Shown piece by piece: positions 21,659 to 33,703 of a DNA stretch of 64,000 nt (its first letter is position 1; every line of letters begins with the position of its first letter). Both the position numbers and the translations under genes were made by a program. The DNA is taken from NCBI GenBank assembly GCA_031772625.1, contig CM062817.1:885398184-885462183 (forward strand), given 5' to 3'. Below the pieces are notes generated by a model. The model was not told the DNA's origin, did no database searches, and was given only the letters and a program-made list of their open reading frames with translations. The stretch comes from Pinus tabuliformis (taxonomy: Eukaryota > Streptophyta > Pinopsida > Pinales > Pinaceae).

Positions 21659-24629
21659 CTTCTTTGGATGCTTGTACAACTTTTTCCTTTCACTTATTTG
21701 TTGTTCGTGATGCTCCTGAAGTTCTTTGACAATTGAATCTACACAACATAAAAGAAAGCCATTAAGAAATATGTTTTCATAGTTGATGACTATACAGTTT
21801 TAAAAGTTAAAGTTATGAATGCTTACCTCTTTCTGACCCTTCACATTGGTCCCTTTTTTATTTAAGAGAAGCACATGTAGTGCAAATCCCCATCCTTGTC
21901 TTCTTAGGAATATGGACATTGTTGAGTTCTTTCTTCCACACCTTCACAAAATAATGATATGCAATAAACCGACCATGTCCCTCAACACCTTCTGCATATT
22001 CTTTGTATAAGTTGTAGATTTCTCGTCATGAAAATTTTTTTGGAATATGTATTGTCTCTCTATTTGTCATACACTCTCCATACTTTGAAAAGAAATATTT
22101 CATCCATGACATTGCAGTATTTGATAATGGCCCAAACTGTCGTTTATGATGTACTTCTGAATAAAATGTGGGATCCTTTTCCAAATTTTCTTGGATTCTT
22201 GAGAGACGAAAATTCCCCATCGAATGAAACATTTTGAAACCCTTTCTACATATAAATAAAGACCCAATATGATAATCATAACCTGACAATGTAGGTTGCA
22301 TGCACCCAACTAAATTTGAATTTTGCATGCTTTCTTTCATTGACAAATATTTCTTTCTTTTCTCTAATGCAAATTTGAAATCCATATGTTTCAAGCAATC
22401 TTTTTGACAACATTCACTTGAAATGAGAGTGTTGATAGAACTTCTTCTTGTCAGATATTCTGCTCTACCCCTTGTATAACTAGAACATCTTGCATTGATA
22501 CGAAAAGGTCTGCTCCTACTCCTCGATACAATATTTCTTAGCAACATCTCCATCATTGGATCATCATTTGTATAAGCATTTTCATCATCGTTATGAGGAA
22601 TATTATCCACACTATGATCTGTTATGCTTTTCAAATATTGACTTGGAGGATATTCTTCATCTTCCCCTTCTTCAGTGCTACTGTCATAGTCCTTAGAATT
22701 GGGACTTAATGGAAAATTTGACTCAATGTTTATTGGATATTCTTCCTCATGTGCATTGTCAGTGATGCTCTCATAGTCCATAGAATTAGGACTACACCAA
22801 AAATGTGACTGTTTACTTACTGAAAATGCTACATCATGTCCTTTGTCACTACTACTCTTATAGTCATTAGGATTAGGACTAAGTGCTTCATCCTGTCCTT
22901 CATCACTACTGCTCTCATAGTCCATAGGATTAGGACTAAGAGGACACCATGACACTCCATTCTTTTGAAATTTTTCATCATGCTCTTCATCACTACTGCT
23001 CTCATAGTCCATAGGATTAGGACTAAGTGGACACCGTGACACTCCAATCTTTTGAAATTTTTCATCATGCTCTTCATCATTTTTGTTCTCATAGTCCATT
23101 GGATTAGGACTAAGAGGACACCGTGACACTACATTCTTTTGAAATTTTTCATCATGCTCTTCATCGCCGCTACTTTCATAGTCCATAGGATTAGGACTAA
23201 GTGGACACCGTGACACTTAATTCTTTTGAAATTCTTCATCATGTTCTTCATCACTACTTCTTTCATAGTCCATAGGATTAGGACTAAGTGGACATTGTGA
23301 CACTCTATTCAGTTGAAATTCTTCATCACTGTTGCTCTCATAGTCCATTAGATTAGGACAAAGAGGACACCGTGACACTTCATTCTTTTGAAATTTTTCA
23401 TCATGCTCTTCATCACTTCTGCTCTCACAGTCCATAAGATTAGGACTAAGTGGACACTGTGACACTCCATTCTTTTGAAATTCGTCATCATGCTCTTCAT
23501 CACTGCTGCTTTCATAGTCCATAGGATTAGGACTAAGAGGACAGTGTGACACTCCATTCTTTTGAAATTCGTCATCATGCTCTTCATCATTGTTGCTCTC
23601 ATAGTCCATAGGATTAGGACTACGAGGACACCATGACACTCCATTCTTTTAAAAATTTTCATCATGCTCTTCATCACTGTTGCTCTCATAGTCCTTAGGA
23701 TTAGGACTAAGTGGACACCATGACACTCCATTCTTTTGAAATTCGTCATCATGCTCTTTATCACTACTACTCTCATAGTCCATAGGATTAGGACTAAGAG
23801 GACACCATGACACTCCATTCTTTTGAAATTTTTAATCATGCTCTTCATCATTGTTGCTCTCATAGTCCTTAGGATTAGGACTAAGTAGACACCATGACAC
23901 TCCATTCTTTTGAAATTCGTCATCGTGCTCTTCATCACTGTTGCGCTCATAGTCCATAGGATTAGAACTAAGTGGATATCGTGACACTTCATTCTTTTGA
24001 AATTAGTCATCATGCTCTTCCTCACTATTTCTCTCATAGTCCATAGGATTAGGACTAAGAGGACACTGTGACACTCCATTCTTTTGAAATTTTTCATCAT
24101 GCTCTTTATCACTGTTGCTCTTATAGTCCTTAGGATTAGGACTAATTGGACACCGTGACACTCCATTCTTTTGAAATTTTTCATCATACTCTTCATCACT
24201 GTTGCTCTCATAGTCCATAGGATTAGGACTAACTGGACACCGTGACACTCCATTCTTTTGAAATTCGTCACCATGCTCTTCATCACTGCTGCTCTCATAG
24301 TCCATAAGATTAGGACTAAGTGGACATCGTGACACTCCATTCTTTTGAAATTCTTCATCATGTTCCTCATCACCGTTGCTCTCATAATCCTTAGGATTAG
24401 GACTAAGTGGAATCCGTGACTCTTTATTTATTTGAAATTCTTCATCCCCTCTTTCATCAGTGTTGCCCTCATAGTCCTTAGGATTAGGACTAAGTGGAAG
24501 AATTAACTTTCTATTCATATTGTAAGAACTTCTGTTATATTCATCAATATGATTCGAGATGTTACGCGGCGAAGAAGTTGATGTTTTACAAAGTGAAACT
24601 TCACTATCAGAAGAATCCATCCCTTTCAA
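21659..24629 (-). pseudogene. DDE transposase, N-terminal half with acidic repeats
   Basis: The start ATG is taken at 24629 (MKGMDSSDSEVSLC); it precedes the repeat block in the same frame. Residues then form about 22 tandem acidic repeats (24505-22650), then a basic Arg-Ser stretch (SRSRSRPFRINARCSSYTRG) and a Cys-rich segment (SSECCQKDCLKHMDF) leading to GSLFICRKGFKMFHSMGNFR, IPKKTRMGICTTCASL and KKLYKHPKKYYD at 21659. A likely intron lies at 21739-21826 (GTAAGC donor, TGTGTAG acceptor on the minus strand). The last tyrosine-aspartate joins directly to the C-terminal half across the LTR array. In-frame stops lie at about 24004, 23829, 23650, 23217 and 22028. The Cys-rich part may bind zinc and contact DNA; this is inference. 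Confidence 0.72.
22650..24505 (-). repeat. ~22 tandem 87-bp coding repeats (29-residue acidic unit)
   Basis: Each unit is 87 bp, keeping frame. The encoded unit is close to LSPNPMDYESSSDEEHDEKF plus QKNGVSRCP. The SPNPxDYES and EEHD cores are best conserved; outer units (near 22650-22860 and 24420-24505) are more diverged, as expected when a tandem array turns over in its middle. One unit near 23330 is shortened. Few repeats match each other exactly, so the array is not brand new. Confidence 0.93.
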
Positions 24630-25330
24630 ATAGAAGAGGTTGAATAATCAAAGGCAGACTCTCCTAAAAATATTATGTAGCTTAGAGAATGAAATTTTCC
24701 CTCCAAAAATTTTCACCAAAAAATTTCCCTCCAAAAAATTTGTTTCATGTATTTTCCTTCATTATTTTATTCTATAATTTATTGAAAATTTTTAACTAAA
24801 TTTTTTATGAAATAAATATTTAAATTTAAAATTGTAAACTAAAACTTTTACCTAAATTATTTTAATAGTTAAACTATATAATATTTACTAAACAATTGAA
24901 TGTTTTTTTAAATTTTTATAATACCTTCTAAAACAAATTATTCTCACATTCACCGCGTTGTAAAAGAATGCCCTAATATTCTCTTTATCATAGTTTCTTA
25001 TATCACCATAACAAAATTAACATGTTAATTTTTTTTTTAAACAAATTAATCCCACATTAACCATACGTAAAACATCTCTGTAATTTCACCTATATAATAA
25101 ATTTCATTATCACTATTACTCACATCACATCAAGGTTTTCCAAAGTTCGTTAAAAGATTTGGAGCAAATTTGTGGAGCAGCTACATTGCTATCAACAACA
25201 TATTTAACGGAGGATTCTCGCATTTGAAAGGTTAGTTAATTTTTTTCTTTGCAAATTTTAAAATTAAATAAGTTTAATGAAGTTTAAATTTATTTTTTTT
25301 AAATTAAAAATTTTTGTGGACCAAATTTAC
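24630..25330. other. AT-rich divergent intergenic stretch
   Basis: No gene is seen. It is very AT-rich, separating the transposase start (minus, 24629) from the GC island. It probably carries the transposase promoter, but no specific box can be defended. Confidence 0.5.
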
Positions 25331-26095
25331 CTACTACGCTGTAGTAGGCATGGTGGGCCCAGTATGCTCATGGCGGCCAAACAGGCCCGTAGGTTAGGGG
25401 CGATGGGGATGGATACACAGCCCTCTGCTTGGCGGGCTGCTGGGTGGGGCGAGGAGCTGGCAGCAGCTCCCCTTGCCCCACCCCGGTGACCCGCGGGGTG
25501 GCAGGGTGATTCTGAGCAACTCCCCCTCCCCACCCCCTCAAAATTACCTTGCCACCCCGCGAGCCGACGAGCCGCCGCGGTGGGGCAGGGGAGCTAGCGA
25601 TAGCTCCCCCCGCCCCACCTCGGCAGCCCGCCACCCCACGGGCCATCGAGCCACCATGGTGGGGCGAAGTGGCGAGCAATTCTGAGAATCGCCCGCCACC
25701 CCGCGGGCCGTCGGGCCACTCGGGTGGGGCGGAGGGAGCTAATCCCCTACCACCCCGTGGGTCGTCAGGCCGCCGGGGTGGGGTGGGCGGAGCTGGCACC
25801 CAAGAATCGCCCCGCCACTGGGCAAGCCGCCGGGGTGGGGCGGGGGAGCTGCTGCCAACTCCCCCGCCCCACCCCGACAGCCCGCAGGCAGCCTTCCCCC
25901 TTCCCCCCCCCCCCCCGCCCCACCTTGCCGGCCCGCGGGCTCGTAGGCAGCCCGCCCACCCCACCCCGCCGGCCCACAGGGTGGCAGGTCCGCCGGGGTT
26001 GGGCAAGGGGCTGTGGTTGGGCCACCAGGGTGGGCTAGGGGGCCGGACCCAACGGTCGGCTCGATTGGCCAGCCGATTTTCAAGGTGCAACAGCA
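25331..26095. repeat. GC-rich hairpin-forming island
   Basis: About 765 bp dominated by G and C inside an AT-rich element. It opens with a palindrome (CTACTAC, 3-base loop, GTAGTAG at 25331-25347). It repeats a loose unit of GCCGCCGGGGTGGGGCGGGGGAGC followed by its inverted form. The best hairpin has perfect 18-bp arms at 25831-25848 and 25859-25876 (CGGGGTGGGGCGGGGGAG) with a 10-base loop. Another lies at about 25579-25619. Open frames across it on both strands are low-complexity Pro/Gly/Arg artefacts. The island lies between the two divergent gene sets, so a role as promoter or origin-like structure is possible but unproven. Confidence 0.8.
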
Positions 26096-26238
26096 GGGCG
26101 ATGTATTTTTTTAATTTCTTTTTTTTTTCTAAATTGTTATGGTTTATAAAATTAATTATCATTTATCGTTTTCGTTGTTAATTTAAGTTACTATGTTTTT
26201 GTTATTTACTGATTTATGTGTGTATTTTTTTCAGGAAA

Positions 26239-27916
26239 ATGGCATCAAAGAAGATTTTTGTGAATCTTTCTAGACCAAAGACTCTTAAAGGTGGATCTTC
26301 AAAAAACATTGGTGAACGAACTCCACCTAAGTTGATGGCTACAAATCTTTCAAGTGCCTCAAATAATAATAAAATGATTTCATACTAGAAGAAATCAAAA
26401 GAAATGAAACTTCCATCAAATGACTAATATGTGAAAGAAAGAGAAAGCCAAAATATGCAGATATATCTATATGTTGATATACCTAATGATAATGGAGTTT
26501 ATGACGTGGTAGGAAGAATATAGACATGTGTTTCGTACCGAACAGTGAAGTTGTTTACATACTTACAAAACCGCCCAAGTCACATGAAAGGATTAATTAC
26601 CATTTATCATATTCATTGTATGACACGAGAGAGATATCTACAAAGTTGCGTAAACAAATCGTAAATGAGATGAAACAAAATATCGTAAGTATTGTTATTT
26701 ATATTTGTGTTTTGTGTTCTTGTAACTGTCTCACTATATTTTTTTAACTTTGTTTTTATTGACATATGATATTTTTTTTGGTAGAATTTTATTGAAAGTT
26801 GTTCAATTAGGTTGGGAGGTATTCATTTCATAGAGCATGATATTATGAAAGTTGTCAGCATTTTCTACTCAGTGTCAGAAGAAGATATGGCAAATAAGAA
26901 AAGTGTAGTAATTCATGATGCTACAAAACTACATCCAAAGGATCAAAAAAAAAAGCCTTTAGTGGATAAATCTAACAAGGGTAGACAAGTTACTTTTGAA
27001 TACGAGGAAGTTGAAACTGGTAGTGAAGAATATGTTGTCATTACTAAGGATGACATTGGAACTAAGAAGAGACGTAAAAGACCAAAAGTAACAATGCCCA
27101 AGAATAAATCTGTTACAATTTAATGATGAGAATGTTATGAAGAAGAAAAGTAAAGTTGAACATTTTGACGTAGTCATTACCAACAATCAAGAACCCAGTG
27201 AAACTTTAAAAGAAATCAAAGAAATCATTACACCAGGAGTTGATTTAGAGGATGGCATTATCAAAACAAAACAAAATGCCATTCGATAAAACTTGACAAA
27301 GAAAAACTTAATTGAGGGTGGTCATACATTTCAGCGTAATGTCAGACAAATCTATAAGGCAAGTGAATGACAATGTCAATATCAAATCAGAAAGCCACAC
27401 CATATGCATGTTCACAACTTGAAAACATTGATGAGGTACAATCCATATGCTCATGTGGTTAATTATGTGCTTCTTGTTGATCTAGTTCAAGTTCCCAACA
27501 ATGAAGCATTTGATAAGTCAAAATGTTTTTAATACAATTATTACGTGCTTGGGGGAACCATTTTGTAGAAGCTCAAAGAAAATTTATGGAGGAATATCCC
27601 AATAACCCACATTTTGAAACAATGAAATGTATCATTTATGCTGGTTTATCAGATACAGAAGCAAAGTTAGTGGCATGGGATCATAATTCAAATAATGAAT
27701 ATAGGATGTCTATGACTTTCATCCAAAGAGTTAGATTTATTCATAGTGAATTTGAAGAAAAATGTGGTGGGGATAAGATAAATGTTACTGTAGATTTCCA
27801 AAAGGAATGTTGTATGGAAATAGGCTATCAAATTGAAGAGAAAATCGATTCAAAAGGCGTCAAAGGCAGAAATTTTAGTGATTTATTTAGAGGTGTTGAT
27901 AACATTTTCCAGCTGG
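26239..27916 (+). pseudogene. ParB-like protein, N-terminal part of ParB-methyltransferase gene
   Basis: ATG at 26239 starts MASKKIFVNLSRPKTLKGGS. A frame slip occurs near 26520, then exon VVYILTKPPKSHERINYHL to 26684 with GTAAGT donor; the acceptor TAG is near 26784. A lysine-rich linker (DQKKKPLVDKSNKGRQ) follows. The main domain spans about 27410-27900: HVHNLKTLMRYNPYAHVVNY, then YYVLGGNHFVEAQRKF, CIIYAGLSDTEAKLVAWDHN and MTFIQRVRFIHSEFEE. That is the ParB/Srx-type order (conserved L-x-NPY, then GGNHxxEA in place of GERR, then the L-x-EA-x-x-A-x-x-N helix). Bacterial relatives bind DNA or CTP and can nick DNA; a role here is inference. Stops near 26386, 27121, 27287 and 27530. Confidence 0.65.
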
Positions 27917-30900
27917 TGGTAGGTTCCTATACCAATAAGTGTCATAATTTATGATTGACTTAGTTTATCTATGTAATATGTACATACTTTTGCTTTCTGC
28001 AAATGTTTTCCATATTCAAAAACTCAAAAAAATAAAAAAAATGTAAAGAGGGTACGTCCTAAAAGATAAATCAAAAGACAAAAATAATAAGAAAAGGTCA
28101 AAAAAATGAAAGAATATGAACTCCAAAAACAAAAAGACCATGAAAGTGTGCAAGTCAAAATGCCACTACTATTTACTTTTTATGCATAATAATGATTGTG
28201 TGCGGCTTGTTATTCATGCCACAATCCATGGTAATAAAACAGTTTAATCTTGGTTATTCCATGTTTTGAATTTCATGTTTATAAATAGAGAATGAAAATC
28301 TGACCAAACTGTTTAACCTTGGCAGATAATTAGATTAGGTAGAGTGAATAAAAAGAGCTCAATTGTTTAATCTGAGCCCTTGAATGTAATAAGGATAAAC
28401 TTAGATAGATTACTATTGTAAAAAAAAAAAAAGGTTGTGATAAGGGTTTACCAGTTTAAGTGCACCCTAATAAAGAGAAGTAAAAATGGTAGGATGAGTA
28501 GGTGGGTAAGTAGAAGAATAGTTACAGAGTTGTGATAATTGTTAGAGAAGAGCATAATATTCACTTTTATCATCAAAGGTTCTAAGTATGGGTGAAAATC
28601 AAGCATGCATCAAAGATTCACAAAGTCAAAACGATTAAATTCCCTCACTCATTACATTTCCACTTAACTAATTTCCAAAAAAAAGTCTTAAGTACCTAAA
28701 ATATTAAGTCAAAGGGGCTCAGAGCATTTCTCTGACTTCTGGAGGGACCAGACCCTCGCCCCAATGACTTACAGGTCTTAAGTACTAAAAATCCTCTCAT
28801 AAGTAGTCACCCCCTTCAAAGCACTCATTTTCCCAAACAAATCCCTTTTCCTAAGGTGAAATCACCATTTTCCTAGGAAAATTAATCACCCCCAAGCAAA
28901 TCCCTTTTTCCATAAAAACCCACTAAAGCGCGTTTAGCCTAAGTTATATTGTTTTATGCGAAAATGTAAAGAAATTTCAAACACATTATACTTAGTGTAA
29001 AATCCATTTTTCCGCTTTCATTACATTTTTAACTCCTAATTTTAATTATATTTATTAATTCCCAAAGACAAACCATTTCCCGTATATTTTATTATAACCC
29101 ATATGTTAATATCCCGCCCCAAGGTTTGAAACATAAGCTTTCGGAAAAACATTATTAAAATGGATTAATTAGTCGATTAGTGGCCAATTAAGAACCATAA
29201 CCTTTCGCCGAATAAAAAGGGTTAATTAATCAATCAGTGATCAATTAATAACCTGTCCCCGCCAATCAAATCACCCCCAACGTCATTAAGCCTCCCTAAT
29301 CTGTTGTTAATTAATTCTTCTGCTCATTAATACTTGTTGGGCCCTCTATTAAATCTCTGATTAAATCATCGCCCCGATCACCGTCTGATCTGACCCCTTC
29401 AAATCCAACGGCTGACACTCATATCGGGCAGCCTCTGAAGGCCGACCTTTACCCACCCGATGTGAGCGGTTTCACTGTTCACCCCACTGCTACGTGGCGA
29501 CCGATGAATGGCATCGAGCGGCCTCCCCCCAATACCGCCAAGCACCCAAAAGTTGTGCGAAATAAACTTCTTACCACCCGCCCGCTACGCGACAAACCAT
29601 CTACTGTTCAGTTCGCACCATATTTTAAAAGTTTGCTCGTTAAAGTTCAAACCCCAGGAACCCATGTTTTCTCGCCCTTCACCCATACTACTGTGTAAAC
29701 TTATGAAACCATTCAGCTCCACCTGAAGCCTCTGCTAACCAATTCAAGCATGGTTTACCTCCCAAAATCACTTTGGACTCACTCCATATACCTATAGAGC
29801 TCTATAAATCCATTAATGACCCTCCCTGTCAACCTAACGTTTTCCTAATAGTTTGTTTTATTTTACAGGCGATCAAAAGACCGCAGCCTTGGATAAACAG
29901 TCTTAATACTAGTTATAAGCCCTGTTTACTCCGAGATTATTATCAAATCTATTCAAACAGAGATAGAAAATAAAACATACAGTTAAAAGACAAGCAGAAG
30001 AAACATGAAATTAAATGATTTACTGTTGAAATAGACAGTAAAAACCTAAAATGTGCAGTGTAGGTAAAAGGACACAGTAAAGAACAGTCAAAGTGTATCA
30101 GGATTAAAAGAGTATCATATTGAAGACCAAAACAAGTAAATCAGCTAGCATGAAGATAAACAGCAGGGAAGATAGTTACAGAGCATATAGATTCATGTCA
30201 AAATGAAGACAGATGAAAAAACAGAATGGTAAAAGTAAAACAGTAAAAGTAAACTTGGATGCAGTAAGGGTTAAATAGAGATGAAAACACTTTCACCGGC
30301 AATAATGAAGTTTATCCAAATTAAAATTGAAAAACAGTTAAAATAAATTTAAGGTTAAAAGATGAAATCATAGCAGAAATGGTACATTCTTCATATATTT
30401 CTTGTTTAAGTCATAGTTTTTCAGAAACTATTGTGGCCTATGCAAAAAGTATTTTAAGAAATTGGAGGAGGTTTTGGTTCCTAACAGGTCAAACTAAAAA
30501 AAACTATCTCACAACCCATTTTTCAGTTTGTGCAAAGTCTTGTTTTTGATATCTTTTTGCAGAGAATATTGTGAACAACTGGAGCTGAATTTTGGGAAAC
30601 TGAGAGAAATTTATCTCAAAAACATTCTTATCTACAATAAACTCTTTCACTGTTTACATATCTAGCACGGATTGATATATACAAGCATATAATTGGACCC
30701 CAAGTTTGCAAAATTTCTAGGGCAGAATGCACAAAGAAATGATGCAGTTAGTGACTGGGATGCCTCATCATCAATTAAGAGTTGTTATCAAAATTTGACT
30801 TTCTCTTCTTTGTCATTATAAATCCATAAAAGTAATGCCAAATAGATTCATTAGTTTTGAATGCCCTTTATTTAAGTTCTATTAATGTAAAACAATTTGA

Positions 30901-31785
30901 GATATTTGTAAAACCAATCTTGATATTTTTTCAAGATATTTCAGTTTAGAATTTGTATAAATACTTCGTCATTTGAAGTATTTTGGGTGGATTGAAGAGC
31001 ATTTATGTAAACTTTTGTTTTGATCTAAAGGAGTTGTTGTAATCAAGGTTGGACTGGTTTACTGGATTAAATAAAGCTGAGGACATTTCACTTGATTCAT
31101 GTGCACTGTGGGAAACAAATAAGTATCACTTTTCTAAGTTTGAATATTATTTTCCTTTATGTTACGACATATCATATGTGTTTCTTATCATTCTTAAAAG
31201 AAAATGAGGAAGAATATCATCAGAATTAGCTTAAGTGCTCCCTGTTTTAACTGTTTGCTTATTGAATGTTTTCTACTAAATTGCATAAATTTGGGAATTC
31301 TTAATTGTTCTCTTACTTCTGTAATTCATTCCCTTAATTGGCCCTTAGTATAGGATTCTTAATTGCCCTTGCTATTTGCCAAACCTCCCTTCTTCATCTT
31401 AATCCCTGTTAAGGATTCTTCATTTCCCTTGGTCCTGGTTAAGCTTTTCATCCATTGAAACCTTTATAATTTTCCTTGTGCTAGCTTGCCTTGTGAACTC
31501 TTACCTTAGTGATTAATCAAGTCATGATAAACCTTTGCTACTTGACTCCATAACCCAATGGCTTAAATACCTACTCTGCCCATTTGTTTCCTTAATTCCA
31601 CCAAACAAATCAAAACAAATTCCTTAAGCATTAATAGCTAGCCTAATATCATATCAAAACAACGTTAAATCATAAAGAGAGAGCCCTCTCTGGACTTAGG
31701 TTGGCTAGAACCTGAGTCTAAAAGATTGGTTTGTGGTTACCTCGGAAATTTATTTCTTTAACCTTGAGAAAATTCTGAGTGATAA
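27914..31785. other. 3.9 kb intron or nested insertion in the ParB-methyltransferase gene
   Basis: The coding frame stops matching at VDNIFQL (27914) and resumes at EFRTGEIWELINEIFSMWEN (31786), in frame. CAGCTG stands at both borders (27911-27916 and 31780-31785), so this is either a long intron (GT near 27917, AG before 31782) or an insertion with a 6-bp duplication. The inside has TATA-like boxes near 29803 and 30956 and an AATAAA near 31071, suggestive of retroelement LTR remains, but no paired LTRs or coding motifs were found. Confidence 0.5.
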
Positions 31786-33703
31786 CAGCTGGAATTTAGA
31801 ACTGGAGAGATATGGGAGTTGATTAATGAGATTTTTAGCATGTGGGAGAACATTGGCATTAAAAACCAGAAGATCAAAAAGTATAAGCCATTGATATGTA
31901 GCAACAGTAAATTAGGTCTTGAAATGAAGCAGCTTCCAGAAAATATGACTATCACACCTTGGAGAGCATTGCAAGGAGTGAAGGATGAAAAATTATTATC
32001 TCGTGTGAGGTCAGGGGAATTATCATTGGAGGAAATGTCTGAGGAATTTCAAAAGTAAGTTTGTTGAATTATTTTTATTTATTTCTAGATTATAATTTTC
32101 TTTTAAATATAACATATTGTTCTTGGTAATATTTGTTATACATATCATTATATTAACTTTTTTTACTTTATTTATGCAATCACAAAGTTTACATGAAAAT
32201 TCAAGAAAAAATGGTTAAATTTTTTAATGAAGATAGGTGGGATGATGTTGAATGCAACTATCCAGATTCAAATTCTACATCAACATTAAAAAAAAAAAAA
32301 AAAAAAAAAAATCTTGTATTTAAAAAGGTATGTTGATTTATACATTCACTTTTATTCATCTGTATACTATTTTTAATTTATAACTTACACATATATTTGT
32401 TTATTTTATCAAAGATAAACACTGATGAAAATGGAGCACCAGACAGTTTCAAAACCTTTATTGAAAAAATAAAAATCGAAAGACTAAAAAAGCAATGTCT
32501 TAATAATGTTGAACTTGATCCAACTCTTATACATTTCATTTGGAATGGGCAAGACATTATTCAATATCAAGTAATATAAAGCGACTGTGAAGACATTGTT
32601 AAACTCATACCTAAAAGGGATTATGCCCTAGTTATTGCAAATATTCCCCATGGTTTCAATATTCCAAACATTGACTATGATAGTGACCCTTATACTTATC
32701 AAGCTCTTAGTAAAGTGGTTGCGGGATTTCTAGAAGTCACGTCATCACGATTATGAAGATTTGTGACATTTCATTTAGACACACAATTGGCAATGTTACT
32801 GTCAAGCTTCAAGGGGAAAACAAACTTAAGGATGCAGCTTACATGGTAAGACGTTTAAAATGTATATTTGATTAATGTTAAAAAATTCATTTATGTACAA
32901 GTTAATTGAACTTTTACTATTTTATGTTACAGGCAAAAGTCAAATCTTCTTAACCGTGAAGATCAACCATTTATAAATGATTGTGAGTTCATCAATATTG
33001 ATAGTTGGGCAAAATATGATAGCTATATGTCTATGATTTTTAATCGGGTAGATGGAAAGAGTCATAGCCAAACACTGACTTATGATGTTGTTGTGAAAAA
33101 ACTAACATATGAAGACAAATAAGCAAAAATGAGAGATAGTTAACATTTATCAAAAACCACAGTTATTGGTTAACTATCTTATAGACATATGTTCAAATGA
33201 AGGAGATTGGGTTTTGGATTTATTTTCTGACTCAGGTAAGTTTTATTATATGGAATTGAATTTCAATATGTTATTTATTAATTTATATGTCATTGTACTA
33301 ATTTACTTCATTATTTATTTTATGCCTGACAATTAGGTACAACACTAGCATGTTGCCTTCAAAAAGGAATAAATTGCATTGCCATTGAAAAAGATCCAAT
33401 ACAATGCAAATTTTATTTACCAAAGAATTAATGTTATTTAATTTCTTCCGGATGAAATGCAAGAAATTAGGTTGAAGAAATGGGACTTTAGTGAATCACG
33501 TGTGGCAAAAAGGCAAAGGAACCCAACCACCAGCCACCATTACACGGAATGATTGGAAAGGCATACATTGGGAGATTCATAGACATCAAAGATCCATTAG
33601 AAGAGGAAGATGAACAAAATGAAGCAGAAAATATTGTGGAAAAAGACAATGATGAAACTCTAGAGGACGAAGAGTTTGGATTACGTGACATTGTTGATTA
33701 AAT
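31786..33703 (+). pseudogene. DNA methyltransferase part of ParB-methyltransferase gene (copy 1)
   Basis: Exon 31786-32055 ends in SLEEMSEEFQK at a GTAAGT. Further exons follow with good splice signals: KIQEKMVKFFNEDRW (from 32189); INTDENGAPDSFKTF with IPKRDYALVIANIPHGF; QKSNLLNREDQPFIND (acceptor TTACAG at 32932); IYQKPQLLVNYLID with GDWVLDLFSDSG, split by an intron at 33236-33337, then TTLACCLQ and NCIAIEKD. The last exon ends in an acidic tail (EEEDEQNEAENIVEKD), stop 33703. The SAM-binding loop LDLFSDSGTTL and the NIPHGF catalytic motif place it in the N4-cytosine/N6-adenine DNA methylase group. Here the catalytic Asp is Asn (codon 32640-32642). Stops near 32577, 32755, 33121 and 33141. 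Confidence 0.72.

Noticed and set aside
22650-24505. Regular 87-bp repeats as a CRISPR-like array or satellite
   Set aside because: The repeats keep an open frame and encode a consistent 29-residue unit within a transposase gene; there are no unique spacers.
25368-26181. Long open frames (up to 264 codons) over the GC-rich island
   Set aside because: They are low-complexity Pro/Gly/Arg translations on both strands, caused by GC-rich repeats, and match no protein pattern.
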